Assembly (NCBI GenBank): GCA_003213175.1 | Contig: QCNN01000002.1 | Span: forward strand, 57,092 to 121,091 | From: SAR116 cluster bacterium AG-426-B08 | GTDB taxonomy: Bacteria > Pseudomonadota > Alphaproteobacteria > Puniceispirillales > Marisalimonadaceae | DNA: 64,000 nucleotides | Reading direction: 5' to 3' | Part shown: piece by piece, positions 10,219 through 21,326 of the stretch | Layout: every line of letters begins with the position of its first letter | Position numbering within the stretch: the first letter of the stretch is position 1 | The notes under the pieces: model-generated | What the model saw: the letters and a program-made list of their open reading frames with translations, nothing else | Told to the model about the DNA's origin: nothing | The model's database searches: none | Program-made: the position numbers and the translations under genes

Positions 10219-11640
10219 ATGGCAGGAGACGAGTTTCTAAATTCAATTGAAACAAATTTTAAAAAAGCTATAAATTGTCTGCAAAAATCGGAAGGTGGTA
10301 AATTCATTACTGAGGATTTAGCAAATCAAATTATGATGGCTAATGCTACTTACGTAGTTCGTTTTGGGGTAAGATTAAGAAATTCAATATACACATTTAC
10401 AGGTTACAGATCTGTTCATTCTGACCATTTTGAACCTGTTAAAGGTGGTATTAGATATGATATGGCTGTTAATCAAGAAGAAGTTGAAGCTTTAGCAGCG
10501 CTAATGACCTATAAATGTTCTCTTGTTGAAGTCCCTTTTGGTGGTTCTAAAGGTGGATTAATAATTAACATTCGTGATTGGAACGAAGAAGAGATGGAAA
10601 GAATTACAAGAAGATTTACGCAAGAGCTAGCGAAACGTGATTTAATCCATCCATCTCAAAATGTACCTGCACCAGATGTTGGTACTGGGGAACGTGAAAT
10701 GGCTTGGATGGCAGATGAATATAGAAGATTAAATCCAACTGATCTCAATGCTTGGGCATGTGTTACTGGTAAGCCTGTTAATAAAGGAGGCATATCAGGT
10801 AGGACTGAGGCAACTGGTAGAGGAGTAGAATATGCTTTGAAAGCTTTTTTTGACAATCATGAAGATGTTAAAAAAACAGGGTTAACCTCTGGATTAGTGG
10901 GTAAAAGAGTAATAGTACAAGGTTTAGGTAATGTCGGTTATCATGCCGCATTATTTTTATCGAAGGAAGATGAATGTTTGATTACACATGTTATTGAAAG
11001 AGATGGTTCCATAGTAAACAAGGATGGAATTGATATCGAAGATCTGAAAAACCATATTGTTAAAAATGGAAGTGTAAAGGGCTATCAAGGTTATACATCA
11101 AAAGGTTCAGAAATTTTAGAAGAAGATGCAGATATTTTAATCCCAGCTGCTATGGAACTAGTAATTAATAAAGAAAATGCTAACAGAATTAAAACTCCAC
11201 TTATTATTGAGGCGGCTAACGGGCCCGTTTCCTCTGAGGCAGATGAAATACTTAATAAAAAAGGAGTGGTAATTATACCCGACCTCTATGCAAATGCTGG
11301 TGGTGTTACAGTAAGTTACTTTGAATGGATTAAAAACTTGAGTAGAATAAGGTTAGGTAGACTTCAAAGGCGCGCTCAAGAAAACCAAGTCAACATTCTT
11401 GTTGAGGCAATGGAAAAAATGACAGGAACAGACTTTCCAGAAGGATATAAAGAAAAGGCAATTAAAGGATCATCAGAACTTGATTTAGTTAGGTCAGGTT
11501 TAGAAGATACTATGAGAAACTCTTATCAAGTAATCAGTGATGTTTGGAACAACGACGAAAATGCTAAAGATTTAAGAACAGCTGCAATGATGGTTGCAAT
11601 TAAGAGAGTAGCTCAAAGTTATACTTCGCTTGGAATGTAA
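10219..11640 (+). CDS. gdhA: Glu/Leu/Phe/Val dehydrogenase (glutamate dehydrogenase)
   Basis: PVKGGIRYDMAVNQEEVEALAALMTYKCSLVEVPFGGSKGG, ASNGPVSxEAD-like, VIVQGLGNVG. Confidence 0.92.
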   Translation: MAGDEFLNSIETNFKKAINCLQKSEGGKFITEDLANQIMMANATYVVRFGVRLRNSIYTFTGYRSVHSDHFEPVKGGIRYDMAVNQEEVEALAALMTYKCSLVEVPFGGSKGGLIINIRDWNEEEMERITRRFTQELAKRDLIHPSQNVPAPDVGTGEREMAWMADEYRRLNPTDLNAWACVTGKPVNKGGISGRTEATGRGVEYALKAFFDNHEDVKKTGLTSGLVGKRVIVQGLGNVGYHAALFLSKEDECLITHVIERDGSIVNKDGIDIEDLKNHIVKNGSVKGYQGYTSKGSEILEEDADILIPAAMELVINKENANRIKTPLIIEAANGPVSSEADEILNKKGVVIIPDLYANAGGVTVSYFEWIKNLSRIRLGRLQRRAQENQVNILVEAMEKMTGTDFPEGYKEKAIKGSSELDLVRSGLEDTMRNSYQVISDVWNNDENAKDLRTAAMMVAIKRVAQSYTSLGM

Positions 11641-11673
11641 ACAAAGGCAGTTATAATCGTAACTGCCTTTGTT
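11640..11673. terminator. Bidirectional hairpin terminator between convergent gdhA and amt
   Basis: Perfect 14-bp stem AACAAAGGCAGTTA / TAACTGCCTTTGTT with 6-nt loop. Confidence 0.8.
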
Positions 11674-11686
11674 AAGAGGGAGGAAT

Positions 11687-12970
11687 TTATTTTCTAAAAT
11701 CTGGATAAGCTTCCATGCCAATTTCACTTGCATCTACACCTTCCATCTCTTGCTCTGGGGTAACTCTAATTCCTATAATCATTTTGATAATGTACCATAC
11801 AACTCCCGAAGCAATTACTGTGAATAGTCCGATAGCAAAAATACCATAGAGTTGAGCTCCTAATGATGCTTCTGAATTCGAAAACACAACTGCGATTGTT
11901 CCCCATATTCCTGCAAATAAGTGAACAGGTATTGCACCAACTACATCATCAATTTTAAATTTATCCAAAAGTGGAATGGCAATAACAACAATTAAGCCAC
12001 CTACAGCACCAATAAATATTGCTAACATTGGGCTTGGTGCAAGAGGTTCAGCTGTAATAGCAACTAATCCACCCAAAGCACCATTTAATGCCATAGTTAA
12101 ATCTGTTTTTTTGTAATATAACATCGTAATTATAATTGCAACAACGACACCACCTGCAGCGGCTAAATTTGTATTTATGTAAATATTAGAAATATCATTT
12201 ACATCAGCAGCACTTCCCATTGCAAGTTGTGAACCACCATTAAAACCAAACCATCCAAACCAAAGTAAAAAAGTACCCAGTGTAGCCAATGGTAAGTTTG
12301 AACCTGGCATTGGTTTCACACTTCCATCATCAGCGTATTTACCTTTTCTCGCACCTAGTATTAGACAACCAGTTAAAGCTGCCCATCCTCCAACACCATG
12401 AACTATAGAAGAACCAGCAAAATCTAGAAAACCTGCACCAGATAAAAACCCAGCACCCCATGACCAAGAACCTTGTATTGGATATATGAAACCAGTTAAA
12501 ATAACTACGAATATTAAAAAGCTCGAAAGTTTAACTCTTTCAGCTACTGCTCCACTGACTATAGATGCGGCCGTAGCACAAAACACCATCTGAAAGAACC
12601 AATCAGACCCAGCACTATAACCGTCATCAACTGCTACTTCTCCAGGACTCCATATGTTAAAAGAACCAATCCATCCAGTATTTTCAGTCACTCCATCGTA
12701 CATCAAGTTGTATCCTACAAATGCAAACATAAGTCCAGCTATAGAATAAAGTCCAATATTTTTAGCACATTGTACCACAGCATTTTTGGCCCTTACTAGT
12801 CCAGTCTCTAACATACAGAAACCAGCGGCCATTAACATTACTAAAAATCCATGAACCAGAAATGAAAATGAATTAAATATATAAGCCACTTCTTTATCAA
12901 CCTCTGCATTTGCTGCATTAATTGAAAAAAATATTAATAAAGAAGTTAACGTAAGTTTTAAAATATTCAT
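11687..12970 (-). CDS. amt: Ammonium transporter
   Basis: Signal peptide, AFCMLETGLVRAKN, GSWSWGAGFL, LWFGWFGFNGGSQLA, VHLFAGIWGTI. Confidence 0.93.
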   Translation of the reverse strand: MNILKLTLTSLLIFFSINAANAEVDKEVAYIFNSFSFLVHGFLVMLMAAGFCMLETGLVRAKNAVVQCAKNIGLYSIAGLMFAFVGYNLMYDGVTENTGWIGSFNIWSPGEVAVDDGYSAGSDWFFQMVFCATAASIVSGAVAERVKLSSFLIFVVILTGFIYPIQGSWSWGAGFLSGAGFLDFAGSSIVHGVGGWAALTGCLILGARKGKYADDGSVKPMPGSNLPLATLGTFLLWFGWFGFNGGSQLAMGSAADVNDISNIYINTNLAAAGGVVVAIIITMLYYKKTDLTMALNGALGGLVAITAEPLAPSPMLAIFIGAVGGLIVVIAIPLLDKFKIDDVVGAIPVHLFAGIWGTIAVVFSNSEASLGAQLYGIFAIGLFTVIASGVVWYIIKMIIGIRVTPEQEMEGVDASEIGMEAYPDFRK

Positions 12971-13125
12971 AAAACTCTCCTTAATAAAAATTGAAATTAT
13001 TAATTAATGCAAATAGTAGTTAAATATGACTTTTATTTTTTGATGACAGTGAGAAAATTGTGGATGATTAAAAAATAAACAAAAATTTTAAAGTTAAAAT
13101 TGATTTGTCTATTTTTTATGCAATT

Positions 13126-14664
13126 CTATAATTTTAAAATTTCTTCAATATTCTTACAAATTTGATTTTTATGATCTTTAACTGTTTGTTTTAATGTACC
13201 TAAGTCTTTTAGATTAAGATATGAGACTAAATATTTTGAAACTTTGTTAGGCAAGTTTCTTGGTTTATCCATTGAAAAAGTTATATTTACAAATTGGTCT
13301 AGGATAAAATAAAATAATTTAACTTTTTTCAAAAACAATTTTTTTACATCTAAATTTTCAATCTTTCGATAGATTTTTTCTCTAATATAAAAATACTCTA
13401 AAAATTCTATATCTCTTTGACCTCCTAAAGAATATTTAGTTTCATACCAATTAAGTAGATTTTTACTTTTTCGGTTTATCAAATTCTTTGCTGTAAAGTT
13501 TTTGTCTCCACCTCTCATGGTTATGATTTCTTTTTTTAATTCAGGAAGATTTATTTCTCTTTTTTTAATATCATTTATTTTTGAGTTTAGTGAGTTTTGA
13601 AATTTAGAATTGTTTAAGACTAATTCACTCTTTAAGAATGCTATCTTTTGCCAGGCGAATGAGTGATCTTTTTGAAAACTTATAAAATCTGACATTGTGC
13701 AAGCTAAATCACTTTGTGTGTTAGAGGGTGTTAATTTTGTGTCTACTTCATACATGAAACCTTCTGCAGTTTGCGAAGAAAGTATATTAATAATTTTTTT
13801 TGAAAAACGGTTGTAAAAAGTTTCATATTCTTTTTTGTTTTTAAAATTTTTGTTTACATCAGGAAAAATAAAAACCAAATCTAAATCAGAGTTTGAAGTC
13901 ATCGTATTATTTGCTAACCTGCCATAGGCTAAAACGGCAAAATCATCATAAAAACTTTTTCTTAAATTATTTTGCTTTAAAAATAAGTAATGAGCAATTT
14001 CTATAACTTTTTCTATGATTGATCTAGCTAAAAGAGAAAATTCATATGAAGCACTTTCAATTCTCAATTCATTTTTTATTACAGAAACAATTATCTGAAA
14101 TTTAAGTTTTCTATGAACTTTTCTTAAGTTATTAAAAATATTTTCTTCTACATCATTTTGGTATTGTATTTTATTTAATTCATTTTTATAGATTGAAATA
14201 TTACCATTTAATCTAATTGCAAAATATGGGTCTAATATTTCTAATAATTTTTCATCTTTTGCTAAGAAATTTGTTATGTGGCCAGAAAAAGATAAAACTT
14301 CTATTAACTTGTCGTATATAAAAGTTTTAGTTGAGAGGTTTTCTAAATACTGAAAGTTTGGACTAATTTCATTTAAAAATCTTAATAGTTGATACGTAGC
14401 TTGTTTGGGATGGTTTTGATTTAATATCAAAGGTAATATTTGATCTAAAAATTTAGAAATTAGTGAAATATAATTTTTCTTTATTTTAATGTTAATTTTA
14501 TCATCAAAATAGTTAAGAAAAATCTTCTTTATTGCATTTTCGCTTAATTTTTTTGAATCAATTAAGTATGAAATAAAACGAATCACAGCTTTATTATTTT
14601 CACCTGCTGTTTCATTAATAGTAGAGAGATTTTCAGGAAAATAGTTTTTTTTGTAATATATCAA
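13126..14664 (-). CDS. glnE: GlnE-like adenylyltransferase, single catalytic domain (C-terminal/adenylylation-type half)
   Basis: YGRLANNTMTSNSDLDLVFIFPD; AEGFMYEVDTKLTPS; SLGGQRDIEFLEYF; 512 aa versus roughly 950 aa for typical GlnE. Confidence 0.75.
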   Translation of the reverse strand: MIYYKKNYFPENLSTINETAGENNKAVIRFISYLIDSKKLSENAIKKIFLNYFDDKINIKIKKNYISLISKFLDQILPLILNQNHPKQATYQLLRFLNEISPNFQYLENLSTKTFIYDKLIEVLSFSGHITNFLAKDEKLLEILDPYFAIRLNGNISIYKNELNKIQYQNDVEENIFNNLRKVHRKLKFQIIVSVIKNELRIESASYEFSLLARSIIEKVIEIAHYLFLKQNNLRKSFYDDFAVLAYGRLANNTMTSNSDLDLVFIFPDVNKNFKNKKEYETFYNRFSKKIINILSSQTAEGFMYEVDTKLTPSNTQSDLACTMSDFISFQKDHSFAWQKIAFLKSELVLNNSKFQNSLNSKINDIKKREINLPELKKEIITMRGGDKNFTAKNLINRKSKNLLNWYETKYSLGGQRDIEFLEYFYIREKIYRKIENLDVKKLFLKKVKLFYFILDQFVNITFSMDKPRNLPNKVSKYLVSYLNLKDLGTLKQTVKDHKNQICKNIEEILKL

Positions 14665-14777
14665 TTTAATTACTTTATTATTTTTTATTTAAGTTTTAAT
14701 TTAATTAAATCATTTAATTGATTTAAAATCAAAAATTTGAAACATTATTATTTTAATTTAAGAAATGGGGACAAATC

Positions 14778-15719
14778 TTGAAAATTTTGAGTTTCTTAAA
14801 CGAATTTTCAAAAGATCAAAATTTAAACAACGTAATTTTAAAATTATGTAGTTCAGCTATAAAAATTAGTAAAAGTATTCATGACGATGATTATGAGATT
14901 GAAAAAACTTCGCTTAATGAGGATGGTGATGTTCAAAAACCACTAGATATTTTTTCAGATAAAACTTTGTTAGATAAACTTCGAATACCTGAAGTAGCTG
15001 CATATTGTTCTGAAGAGCAAAAAGGAATAGTAAATCTAGATGAAAACGGAAACTTTATTGTTTTAACTGATCCTCTCGATGGTTCATCAAATATTGAAGC
15101 AAATGTTTCTATTGGAACTATTTTTTCAATTATTCCAAAAAATGGGAAATGTGTTAATGAAGCAATTTTTCAAAATGGTAATAAACAAGCTTGTGCAGGC
15201 TTTTTTGTTTTTGGCCCGAGAACAACTTTATTTTTAACATATAAAAATGGAACTCATTCTTTTTTCCTTAATAATAAATCTAATACTTTTGAATTATTAC
15301 AAAAGAATATTTCGATACCAGAATATACTTCAGAATATGCTATAAATTCATCATATCGACGCTTTTGGCATAAAAATGTTTTGAATTACATTGAAAACTG
15401 TCTTAAAGGCAAGGATGGGCCAAGGAAAAAAGATTTTAATATGAGATGGGTAGGATCTCTGGTTGCTGATGCTAGCCGAATTTTTACTAGAGGAGGTATA
15501 TTTCTTTACCCAGACGACAAAAGAAAAAAAAACAAAGATGGTAGACTAAGGTTAACTTATGAGGCAAATCCAATTTCACTTTTAGTTGAGCAAGCAGGAG
15601 GTAAAGCAACAAATGGAAAGGAAGATATTTTAAACTTAACTATAAATGATATTCATCAAAGAACTCCTTTAATTTTTGGTTCAAAAGAAGAGGTTGATAC
15701 TTTTTTAAATACAGAGTAA
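14778..15719 (+). CDS. fbp: Class I fructose-1,6-bisphosphatase
   Basis: LTDPLDGSSNIEANVSIGTIFSI; RxxGSLVADASRIFTRGGIFLYP; YEANPISLLVEQAGGKA. Confidence 0.93.
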   Translation: MKILSFLNEFSKDQNLNNVILKLCSSAIKISKSIHDDDYEIEKTSLNEDGDVQKPLDIFSDKTLLDKLRIPEVAAYCSEEQKGIVNLDENGNFIVLTDPLDGSSNIEANVSIGTIFSIIPKNGKCVNEAIFQNGNKQACAGFFVFGPRTTLFLTYKNGTHSFFLNNKSNTFELLQKNISIPEYTSEYAINSSYRRFWHKNVLNYIENCLKGKDGPRKKDFNMRWVGSLVADASRIFTRGGIFLYPDDKRKKNKDGRLRLTYEANPISLLVEQAGGKATNGKEDILNLTINDIHQRTPLIFGSKEEVDTFLNTE

Positions 15720-15755
15720 ATCTTTTTAATACATTCATACAAAATCTGAGTAAAC

Positions 15756-17744
15756 ATGGAAAATTTAAAATCAAATGATGAAAAAATAATGAGAAGAATG
15801 GCTAATGCCATCAGAGTCTTGGCAGCCGAAGCTGTTCAAGAAGCAAATTCAGGTCATCCAGGAATGCCTATGGGAATGGCAGATGTAGCAACAGTACTAT
15901 TTTCTAAATTTATTAACATTGATCCATCAACTCCAGATTGGCCTGATAGAGATAGATTTGTTTTATCAGCTGGCCATGGATCAATGCTTATTTACGCGCT
16001 TAATTATTTGCTAGGTTATGATGACATGCCGATAGAAAGTATAAAAAACTTTAGACAGTTGAATTTTAATACTCCTGGCCATCCTGAGTATGGACATACT
16101 AAAGGTGTTGAAACAACAACCGGTCCACTTGGACAAGGATTTGCAACATCTGTGGGAATGGCTCTAGCTGAAAAATTGTTGAATGCCAGATTTAAAAATG
16201 AACTTGTCGATCATTTTACATATACAATTGTTGGAGATGGATGTTTACAAGAGGGAATTAGTCATGAGGCAATAGAGTTTGCAGGTCATTTGAAGCTATC
16301 TAAATTAATTGTTCTTTGGGATGACAATAAAATTTCTATTGACGGAGAAACAAATTTATCAACTTCTAGTAATCAACTTATTCGTTTTAAAGCGAGTGGT
16401 TGGGATGCTCAAATTATTGACGGACATAATTTTGAAGAAATAACTAATGCTATTGATAAGGCTAAAAAGTCAACCAAGCCATCTTTAATAGCATGTAAGA
16501 CTATTATTGGTTATGGTTCTCCTAATTTAGCTGGAACAGAAAAAACACATGGCGCTCCTCTTGGTAAAGATGAGGTTGAAGAAGTGAAAAAACATTTAAA
16601 TTGGAATTATGAACCATTTAAAGTTCCTAATGAACTTGTAGAGGAATGGAAAAAAGTAGGATTAAGAGGTAATACAAAAAGAAAAGATTGGCTTTTAAAA
16701 TTAGAGTCCAGTTCTAAGAAACAGAAATTTGCTAACTTTCATAATACAGACATAAATAAAAAGTTTGAAAAAAAATTTAGAAGTTATTTAAAAAAACTTA
16801 AGACAGATAAACCTAAAATAGCAACCAGACAAGCAAGTCTTAATTTTTTAGAAGTAATCAACAGCTCTATTGAAAACACAATTGGTGGTTCGGCAGATTT
16901 AACCGGTTCAAATCTTACAAAAACTAAAAATATGAAACCAATTATGCCTAGAAAGTTTAAAGGCAATTATATTCATTATGGGATAAGAGAACATATGATG
17001 GGTGCTGTTATGAATGGGATAGCATTGCATAAAGGATTTTTGCCGTATGGTGGAACTTTTTTAGTGTTCAGTGATTATATGAGAGCGTCTATGAGATTAT
17101 CATCTATTATGAAAGCGAAAGTTGTTTATGTGCTGACTCATGACTCTATTGGGTTAGGTGAAGACGGACCTACTCATCAACCAATTGAACATTTAGCTAT
17201 GTTAAGAGCAACACCAAATTTAAATGTCTTTAGACCAGCAGATGCAGTGGAAACAGCAGAAGCTTGGCGCTTAGCTCTTTCTCATAATGGTCCATCTGTG
17301 CTTGCTTTATCTCGACAAGGACTGCCTGCAATTAGAGATGAAAAAAAATTTGAAAACCTAACAGAGAAAGGTGGATATATTATAAAGGATGTAAAAGGCA
17401 ATAGAGATGTTACAATAATAGCATCAGGTTCAGAAGTTAATATTGCATTACAAGTTTCAGACTTATTGTCAAAACATAAAGTAAATGCTGCAGTTATATC
17501 TATGCCGTGCTGGGAATTATTTGAAAATCAAAATAATGATTACAAATCAAATGTCATAGGAAATGTTTTAAAGGTAGCCATTGAAGCTGGTAGTGAATTA
17601 GGATGGCATAAATATATTGGTAGTAAGGGAATGTTTTTTGGATTAAATACTTTCGGAGCTTCTGCACCTGCATTGGATTTATTCAAACATTTTGGTTTAG
17701 ACCCAGAAGAAATAAAAGAAAAAATTTTAAAAAGATTAAATTAA
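15756..17744 (+). CDS. tkt: Transketolase
   Basis: QEANSGHPGMPMGMAD, TGPLGQG, GDGCLQEGISHEA, GLGEDGPTHQPIEHLA. Confidence 0.96.
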   Translation: MENLKSNDEKIMRRMANAIRVLAAEAVQEANSGHPGMPMGMADVATVLFSKFINIDPSTPDWPDRDRFVLSAGHGSMLIYALNYLLGYDDMPIESIKNFRQLNFNTPGHPEYGHTKGVETTTGPLGQGFATSVGMALAEKLLNARFKNELVDHFTYTIVGDGCLQEGISHEAIEFAGHLKLSKLIVLWDDNKISIDGETNLSTSSNQLIRFKASGWDAQIIDGHNFEEITNAIDKAKKSTKPSLIACKTIIGYGSPNLAGTEKTHGAPLGKDEVEEVKKHLNWNYEPFKVPNELVEEWKKVGLRGNTKRKDWLLKLESSSKKQKFANFHNTDINKKFEKKFRSYLKKLKTDKPKIATRQASLNFLEVINSSIENTIGGSADLTGSNLTKTKNMKPIMPRKFKGNYIHYGIREHMMGAVMNGIALHKGFLPYGGTFLVFSDYMRASMRLSSIMKAKVVYVLTHDSIGLGEDGPTHQPIEHLAMLRATPNLNVFRPADAVETAEAWRLALSHNGPSVLALSRQGLPAIRDEKKFENLTEKGGYIIKDVKGNRDVTIIASGSEVNIALQVSDLLSKHKVNAAVISMPCWELFENQNNDYKSNVIGNVLKVAIEAGSELGWHKYIGSKGMFFGLNTFGASAPALDLFKHFGLDPEEIKEKILKRLN

Positions 17745-17760
17745 ATTTTAAAATTTTTAA

Positions 17761-18972
17761 ATGAATAAAGACCAAAAAAACATCGATAATCAAATACTTA
17801 CAGGTAAGACATTACTATTAAGGGTTGATCTGAATGTTCCAGTTATTGATGGTAAAGTTCAAGATGATACAAGAATCAAAAGTGTTATCCCCTCTATAAA
17901 ACATATAATTAAAAAAGGAGGAAATGTTGTTCTTTGTAGTCACTTTGGTCGACCAAAAGGAGAGATGGATACAAAATACACCTTAAAGCCAATGTCAGAA
18001 ATATTATCAAAAGCATTAGGTGGATATGTAGATTTTTCTTCAAATTGTATTGGTGAAGAAGCAATAGAGAAAAAGAAGGCATTAAAGGAAGGTGATATAC
18101 TCTTATTAGAAAATTTAAGATTTCACAAGAGTGAAGAAAAAAATGAGAAAGAGTTTTCTAAACAACTTGCGGCAAGTTGTGATTTATTTGTAAATGATGC
18201 CTTCTCTTGTTCTCACAGGGATCATGCAAGTATTACAGGTGTTACCAAATTCTTACCATCTTTTTTTGGAATGCATTTACAAAAAGAAATTGAAGCTTTG
18301 GATAAAGTATTAGAAAAGCCTAAAAGACCAGTTGTAGCAGTTGTTGGAGGATCAAAGGTATCCACTAAAATCGATATAATTTCGAATCTGATAGAAAAAA
18401 TGGATTTCATTATTATTGGAGGAGCAATGGCTAATACTTTTTTAGCTGCAGAAGGTAATAAACTTGGTAAAAGTTTATATGAAAAAGATGTTTTGCAAAT
18501 TGCTCATAAAATTTTGAATAAAGGAAAAATAAATAATTGTAAATTTATTCTACCAGAGGACGTTGTTGTCTCAAAAAAATTAGAAATAAGCGGAAAAACT
18601 TATAATGTCGATGTAAATAAAATACCAGAAGAAATGATGGCTCTTGATATAGGAGTAAAAAGTATAAAAAAAATTAAAAAAATTGTTGATGAATGTAAAA
18701 CATTATTGTGGAATGGACCTTTAGGGGCATTTGAAATAAAGCCTTTTGATAAAGGAACAAATGAAATTGCTAAAATTGTTTCAATGAACACGAAACATAA
18801 AAAACTAGTTAGTGTGGCTGGTGGAGGTGATACAATTTCTGCATTAAATAATGCGGAAGTTACTAATGACTTTACCTATGTTTCAACTGCAGGAGGAGCA
18901 TTTCTCGAGTGGTTGGAAGGAAAAGAACTACCTGGAATTTCAGCACTACATAATCAAAGACTAAAAATTTAG
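17761..18972 (+). CDS. pgk: Phosphoglycerate kinase
   Basis: [53 protein letters not shown]. Confidence 0.96.
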   Translation: MNKDQKNIDNQILTGKTLLLRVDLNVPVIDGKVQDDTRIKSVIPSIKHIIKKGGNVVLCSHFGRPKGEMDTKYTLKPMSEILSKALGGYVDFSSNCIGEEAIEKKKALKEGDILLLENLRFHKSEEKNEKEFSKQLAASCDLFVNDAFSCSHRDHASITGVTKFLPSFFGMHLQKEIEALDKVLEKPKRPVVAVVGGSKVSTKIDIISNLIEKMDFIIIGGAMANTFLAAEGNKLGKSLYEKDVLQIAHKILNKGKINNCKFILPEDVVVSKKLEISGKTYNVDVNKIPEEMMALDIGVKSIKKIKKIVDECKTLLWNGPLGAFEIKPFDKGTNEIAKIVSMNTKHKKLVSVAGGGDTISALNNAEVTNDFTYVSTAGGAFLEWLEGKELPGISALHNQRLKI

Positions 18973-18982
18973 AGGTGAGAGT

Positions 18983-19990
18983 ATGTCTGTAAGAGTAGCC
19001 ATTAATGGATTTGGAAGAATAGGAAGAAATATTTTAAGAGCGATAATTGAAAATAAAAATGAATTTATTAAAGTTGTAGGTATCAATGATTTAGGACCTG
19101 TTAGTACAAATGCCCATCTTCTAAAGTATGACACTGTTCATGGAAAATTAAATACACAAATTGCTATTTCTGAAGAAGGAATAGATATTGGTCAGGGAGT
19201 AATTAGGGTTACATCTATAAGAGAACCTGAAAATTTGCCATGGAAGGAACTTGATGTAGATGTGGTTTTGGAGTGCACAGGTCTTTTCACTAATAGAGAT
19301 AAAGCAGCATTACATTTAAAAGCAGGTGCAAAAAAAGTATTAGTCTCAGCGCCAGCTTCTGGCGCTGACTTGACTGTCGTTTATGGAGTTAATCATAATA
19401 AACTTAGCAAGAGCCATGATATAATCTCTAATGCTTCATGCACAACAAATTGTCTTGCTCCAATCGCCTCTATTCTAAATGAATCAATAGGAATTGAAAA
19501 TGGTTTTATGACAACCATTCACTCTTATACTGGTGACCAACCAACCTTGGACACCATGCATAGTGATTTATATAGGTCTAGAGCTGCAGCAGGAAATATG
19601 ATTCCAACTTCAACAGGTGCTGCAAAAGCTGTTGGATTGGTTTTACCTGAATTAGATGGCAAGCTAGATGGTGTAGCTATTAGAGTTCCAATGCAAAATG
19701 TTTCAGTTGTGGATTTAAAAATAGTTTCAAAAAAAGAAACAAGTATTGAAGAAATTAATAGTGTTGTTAAAGAAGCTGCTGATGGTAAATTAAAAAGAAT
19801 TCTTGGTTACAATGAAGAGCAATTGGTTTCAAGTGATTTTAATCATAATCCTATGTCATCTATTTTTCATGCAGATCAAACAAAAGTCATAAATGGTACT
19901 TTAGTAAGAGTGATGAGTTGGTATGATAATGAATGGGGTTTTTCAAATAGAATGTGTGATACTGTCGAAGAAATATCAAAATATATATAA
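18983..19990 (+). CDS. gap: Glyceraldehyde-3-phosphate dehydrogenase
   Basis: [39 protein letters not shown]. Confidence 0.96.
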   Translation: MSVRVAINGFGRIGRNILRAIIENKNEFIKVVGINDLGPVSTNAHLLKYDTVHGKLNTQIAISEEGIDIGQGVIRVTSIREPENLPWKELDVDVVLECTGLFTNRDKAALHLKAGAKKVLVSAPASGADLTVVYGVNHNKLSKSHDIISNASCTTNCLAPIASILNESIGIENGFMTTIHSYTGDQPTLDTMHSDLYRSRAAAGNMIPTSTGAAKAVGLVLPELDGKLDGVAIRVPMQNVSVVDLKIVSKKETSIEEINSVVKEAADGKLKRILGYNEEQLVSSDFNHNPMSSIFHADQTKVINGTLVRVMSWYDNEWGFSNRMCDTVEEISKYI

Positions 19991-19992
19991 TT

Positions 19993-20658
19993 ATGGATAA
20001 TGATATAATTATAGCCCCTTCAATACTATCTGCAGATTTTTCTAATCTTGGTCAGGAAATTAGTGATATTGATGAAGCTGGAGCTGATTGGATGCACTTA
20101 GATGTAATGGATGGTCATTATGTTCCTAACTTAACTTTTGGGCCACCAATAATATCCAAAATAAGAAAGTTTACAAAAAAGATTTTTGACACTCATCTTA
20201 TGGTATCCAATCCAGATGATTTACTTGAGTCATATAAAGATGCTGGTTCAGACTCAATCACAGTTCATAAAGAAGTATGTGATGACCTAGATAAAACATT
20301 ATCTAGAATTAGACAATTAGGTTGTAAGGCGGGTGTTTCAATAAATCCAGAAACAAGCTTTTCTGGTCTTGAAAAATTTTTAGATAAGTTAGATCTGATT
20401 TTAGTAATGTCAGTAAACCCTGGATTTGGAGGTCAAAAATTTATCCCTTCATCTATAGAAAAAATTAAAAATATAAAATCATTAATAGGTAATAGACAAA
20501 TTCTTTTGGAAGTTGATGGAGGTGTTAATGATTCTAATGCTCCAAAACTAGTTAAGGCTGGAGCGGATATTCTTGTAGCAGGTTCTTTTGTTTTTAATGG
20601 AAATAACATCTCTGATTACAAAAAGAATATTTCTTTATTAAGAAATAGTTTTGATTAA
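19993..20658 (+). CDS. rpe: Ribulose-phosphate 3-epimerase
   Basis: IAPSILSADFSNLGQE, HLDVMDGHYVPNLTFGP, VNPGFGGQKF, EVDGGVN. Confidence 0.95.
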   Translation: MDNDIIIAPSILSADFSNLGQEISDIDEAGADWMHLDVMDGHYVPNLTFGPPIISKIRKFTKKIFDTHLMVSNPDDLLESYKDAGSDSITVHKEVCDDLDKTLSRIRQLGCKAGVSINPETSFSGLEKFLDKLDLILVMSVNPGFGGQKFIPSSIEKIKNIKSLIGNRQILLEVDGGVNDSNAPKLVKAGADILVAGSFVFNGNNISDYKKNISLLRNSFD

Positions 20659-21326
20659 TGATTAGTCCTATAAATAAAAAAATAGCCTTAATTTTTGATT
20701 TAGATGGAACTTTGGTTCATTCTGTACCAGACATGCATCATGCTATAAGCAAAACACTTAAGGAATTTGAACTAGGTAGCATTTCAGAAGAACAATTGCA
20801 ATTATTTGTTGGTCAAGGAATGTTGAAGTTATCAGAAAGGGTAGTTAAATTTTGTGGAGGTGAGCAAAGTTTAGTTGAACCAGTTTATAATTCTTATAGA
20901 AAAAAATATTCTGAAGTACCATACAAATATAGTAGGTATATGAAAGGAGTGGCAAACACTTTAAATTATCTTTTTGAAAAGAAAATTCCTATGTCAGTAT
21001 GTACTAACAAAAGACAATTAGTGACTGAAAAATTATTAGGTCAAATGAATATTGATCATTATTTCAAAGTTATTGTTGGCGCTCAAGATGGTATTAAATT
21101 AAAGCCAAATAAAGAAATGGTCGACCTAGTTATATCAAATCTAAATCTTGATGACTTTTCATATTTTATGGTTGGGGATACAGCAAATGATATAGAGGCG
21201 GCAAGATCGGCGGGCATAAAATCTATTTTTGTTTCAGGAGGTTACACTGATAAATCAGCCAAAGTTTTAAATCCTGATTATGTTCTCAAAGATATGGGGG
21301 AATTATCTGATTTTCTGGGCGTTTAA
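20658..21326 (+). CDS. gph: HAD phosphatase, phosphoglycolate phosphatase-like
   Basis: FDLDGTLVHS, VCTNKR, VGDTANDIEAARSAG; directly after rpe. Confidence 0.85.
   Translation: MISPINKKIALIFDLDGTLVHSVPDMHHAISKTLKEFELGSISEEQLQLFVGQGMLKLSERVVKFCGGEQSLVEPVYNSYRKKYSEVPYKYSRYMKGVANTLNYLFEKKIPMSVCTNKRQLVTEKLLGQMNIDHYFKVIVGAQDGIKLKPNKEMVDLVISNLNLDDFSYFMVGDTANDIEAARSAGIKSIFVSGGYTDKSAKVLNPDYVLKDMGELSDFLGV

Noticed and set aside
10186-14770. Similar AAATGGGG motifs upstream of gdhA (about 10188) and fbp (about 14763)
   Set aside because: Only two short occurrences; could be chance or RBS-related, not enough to propose a shared operator.
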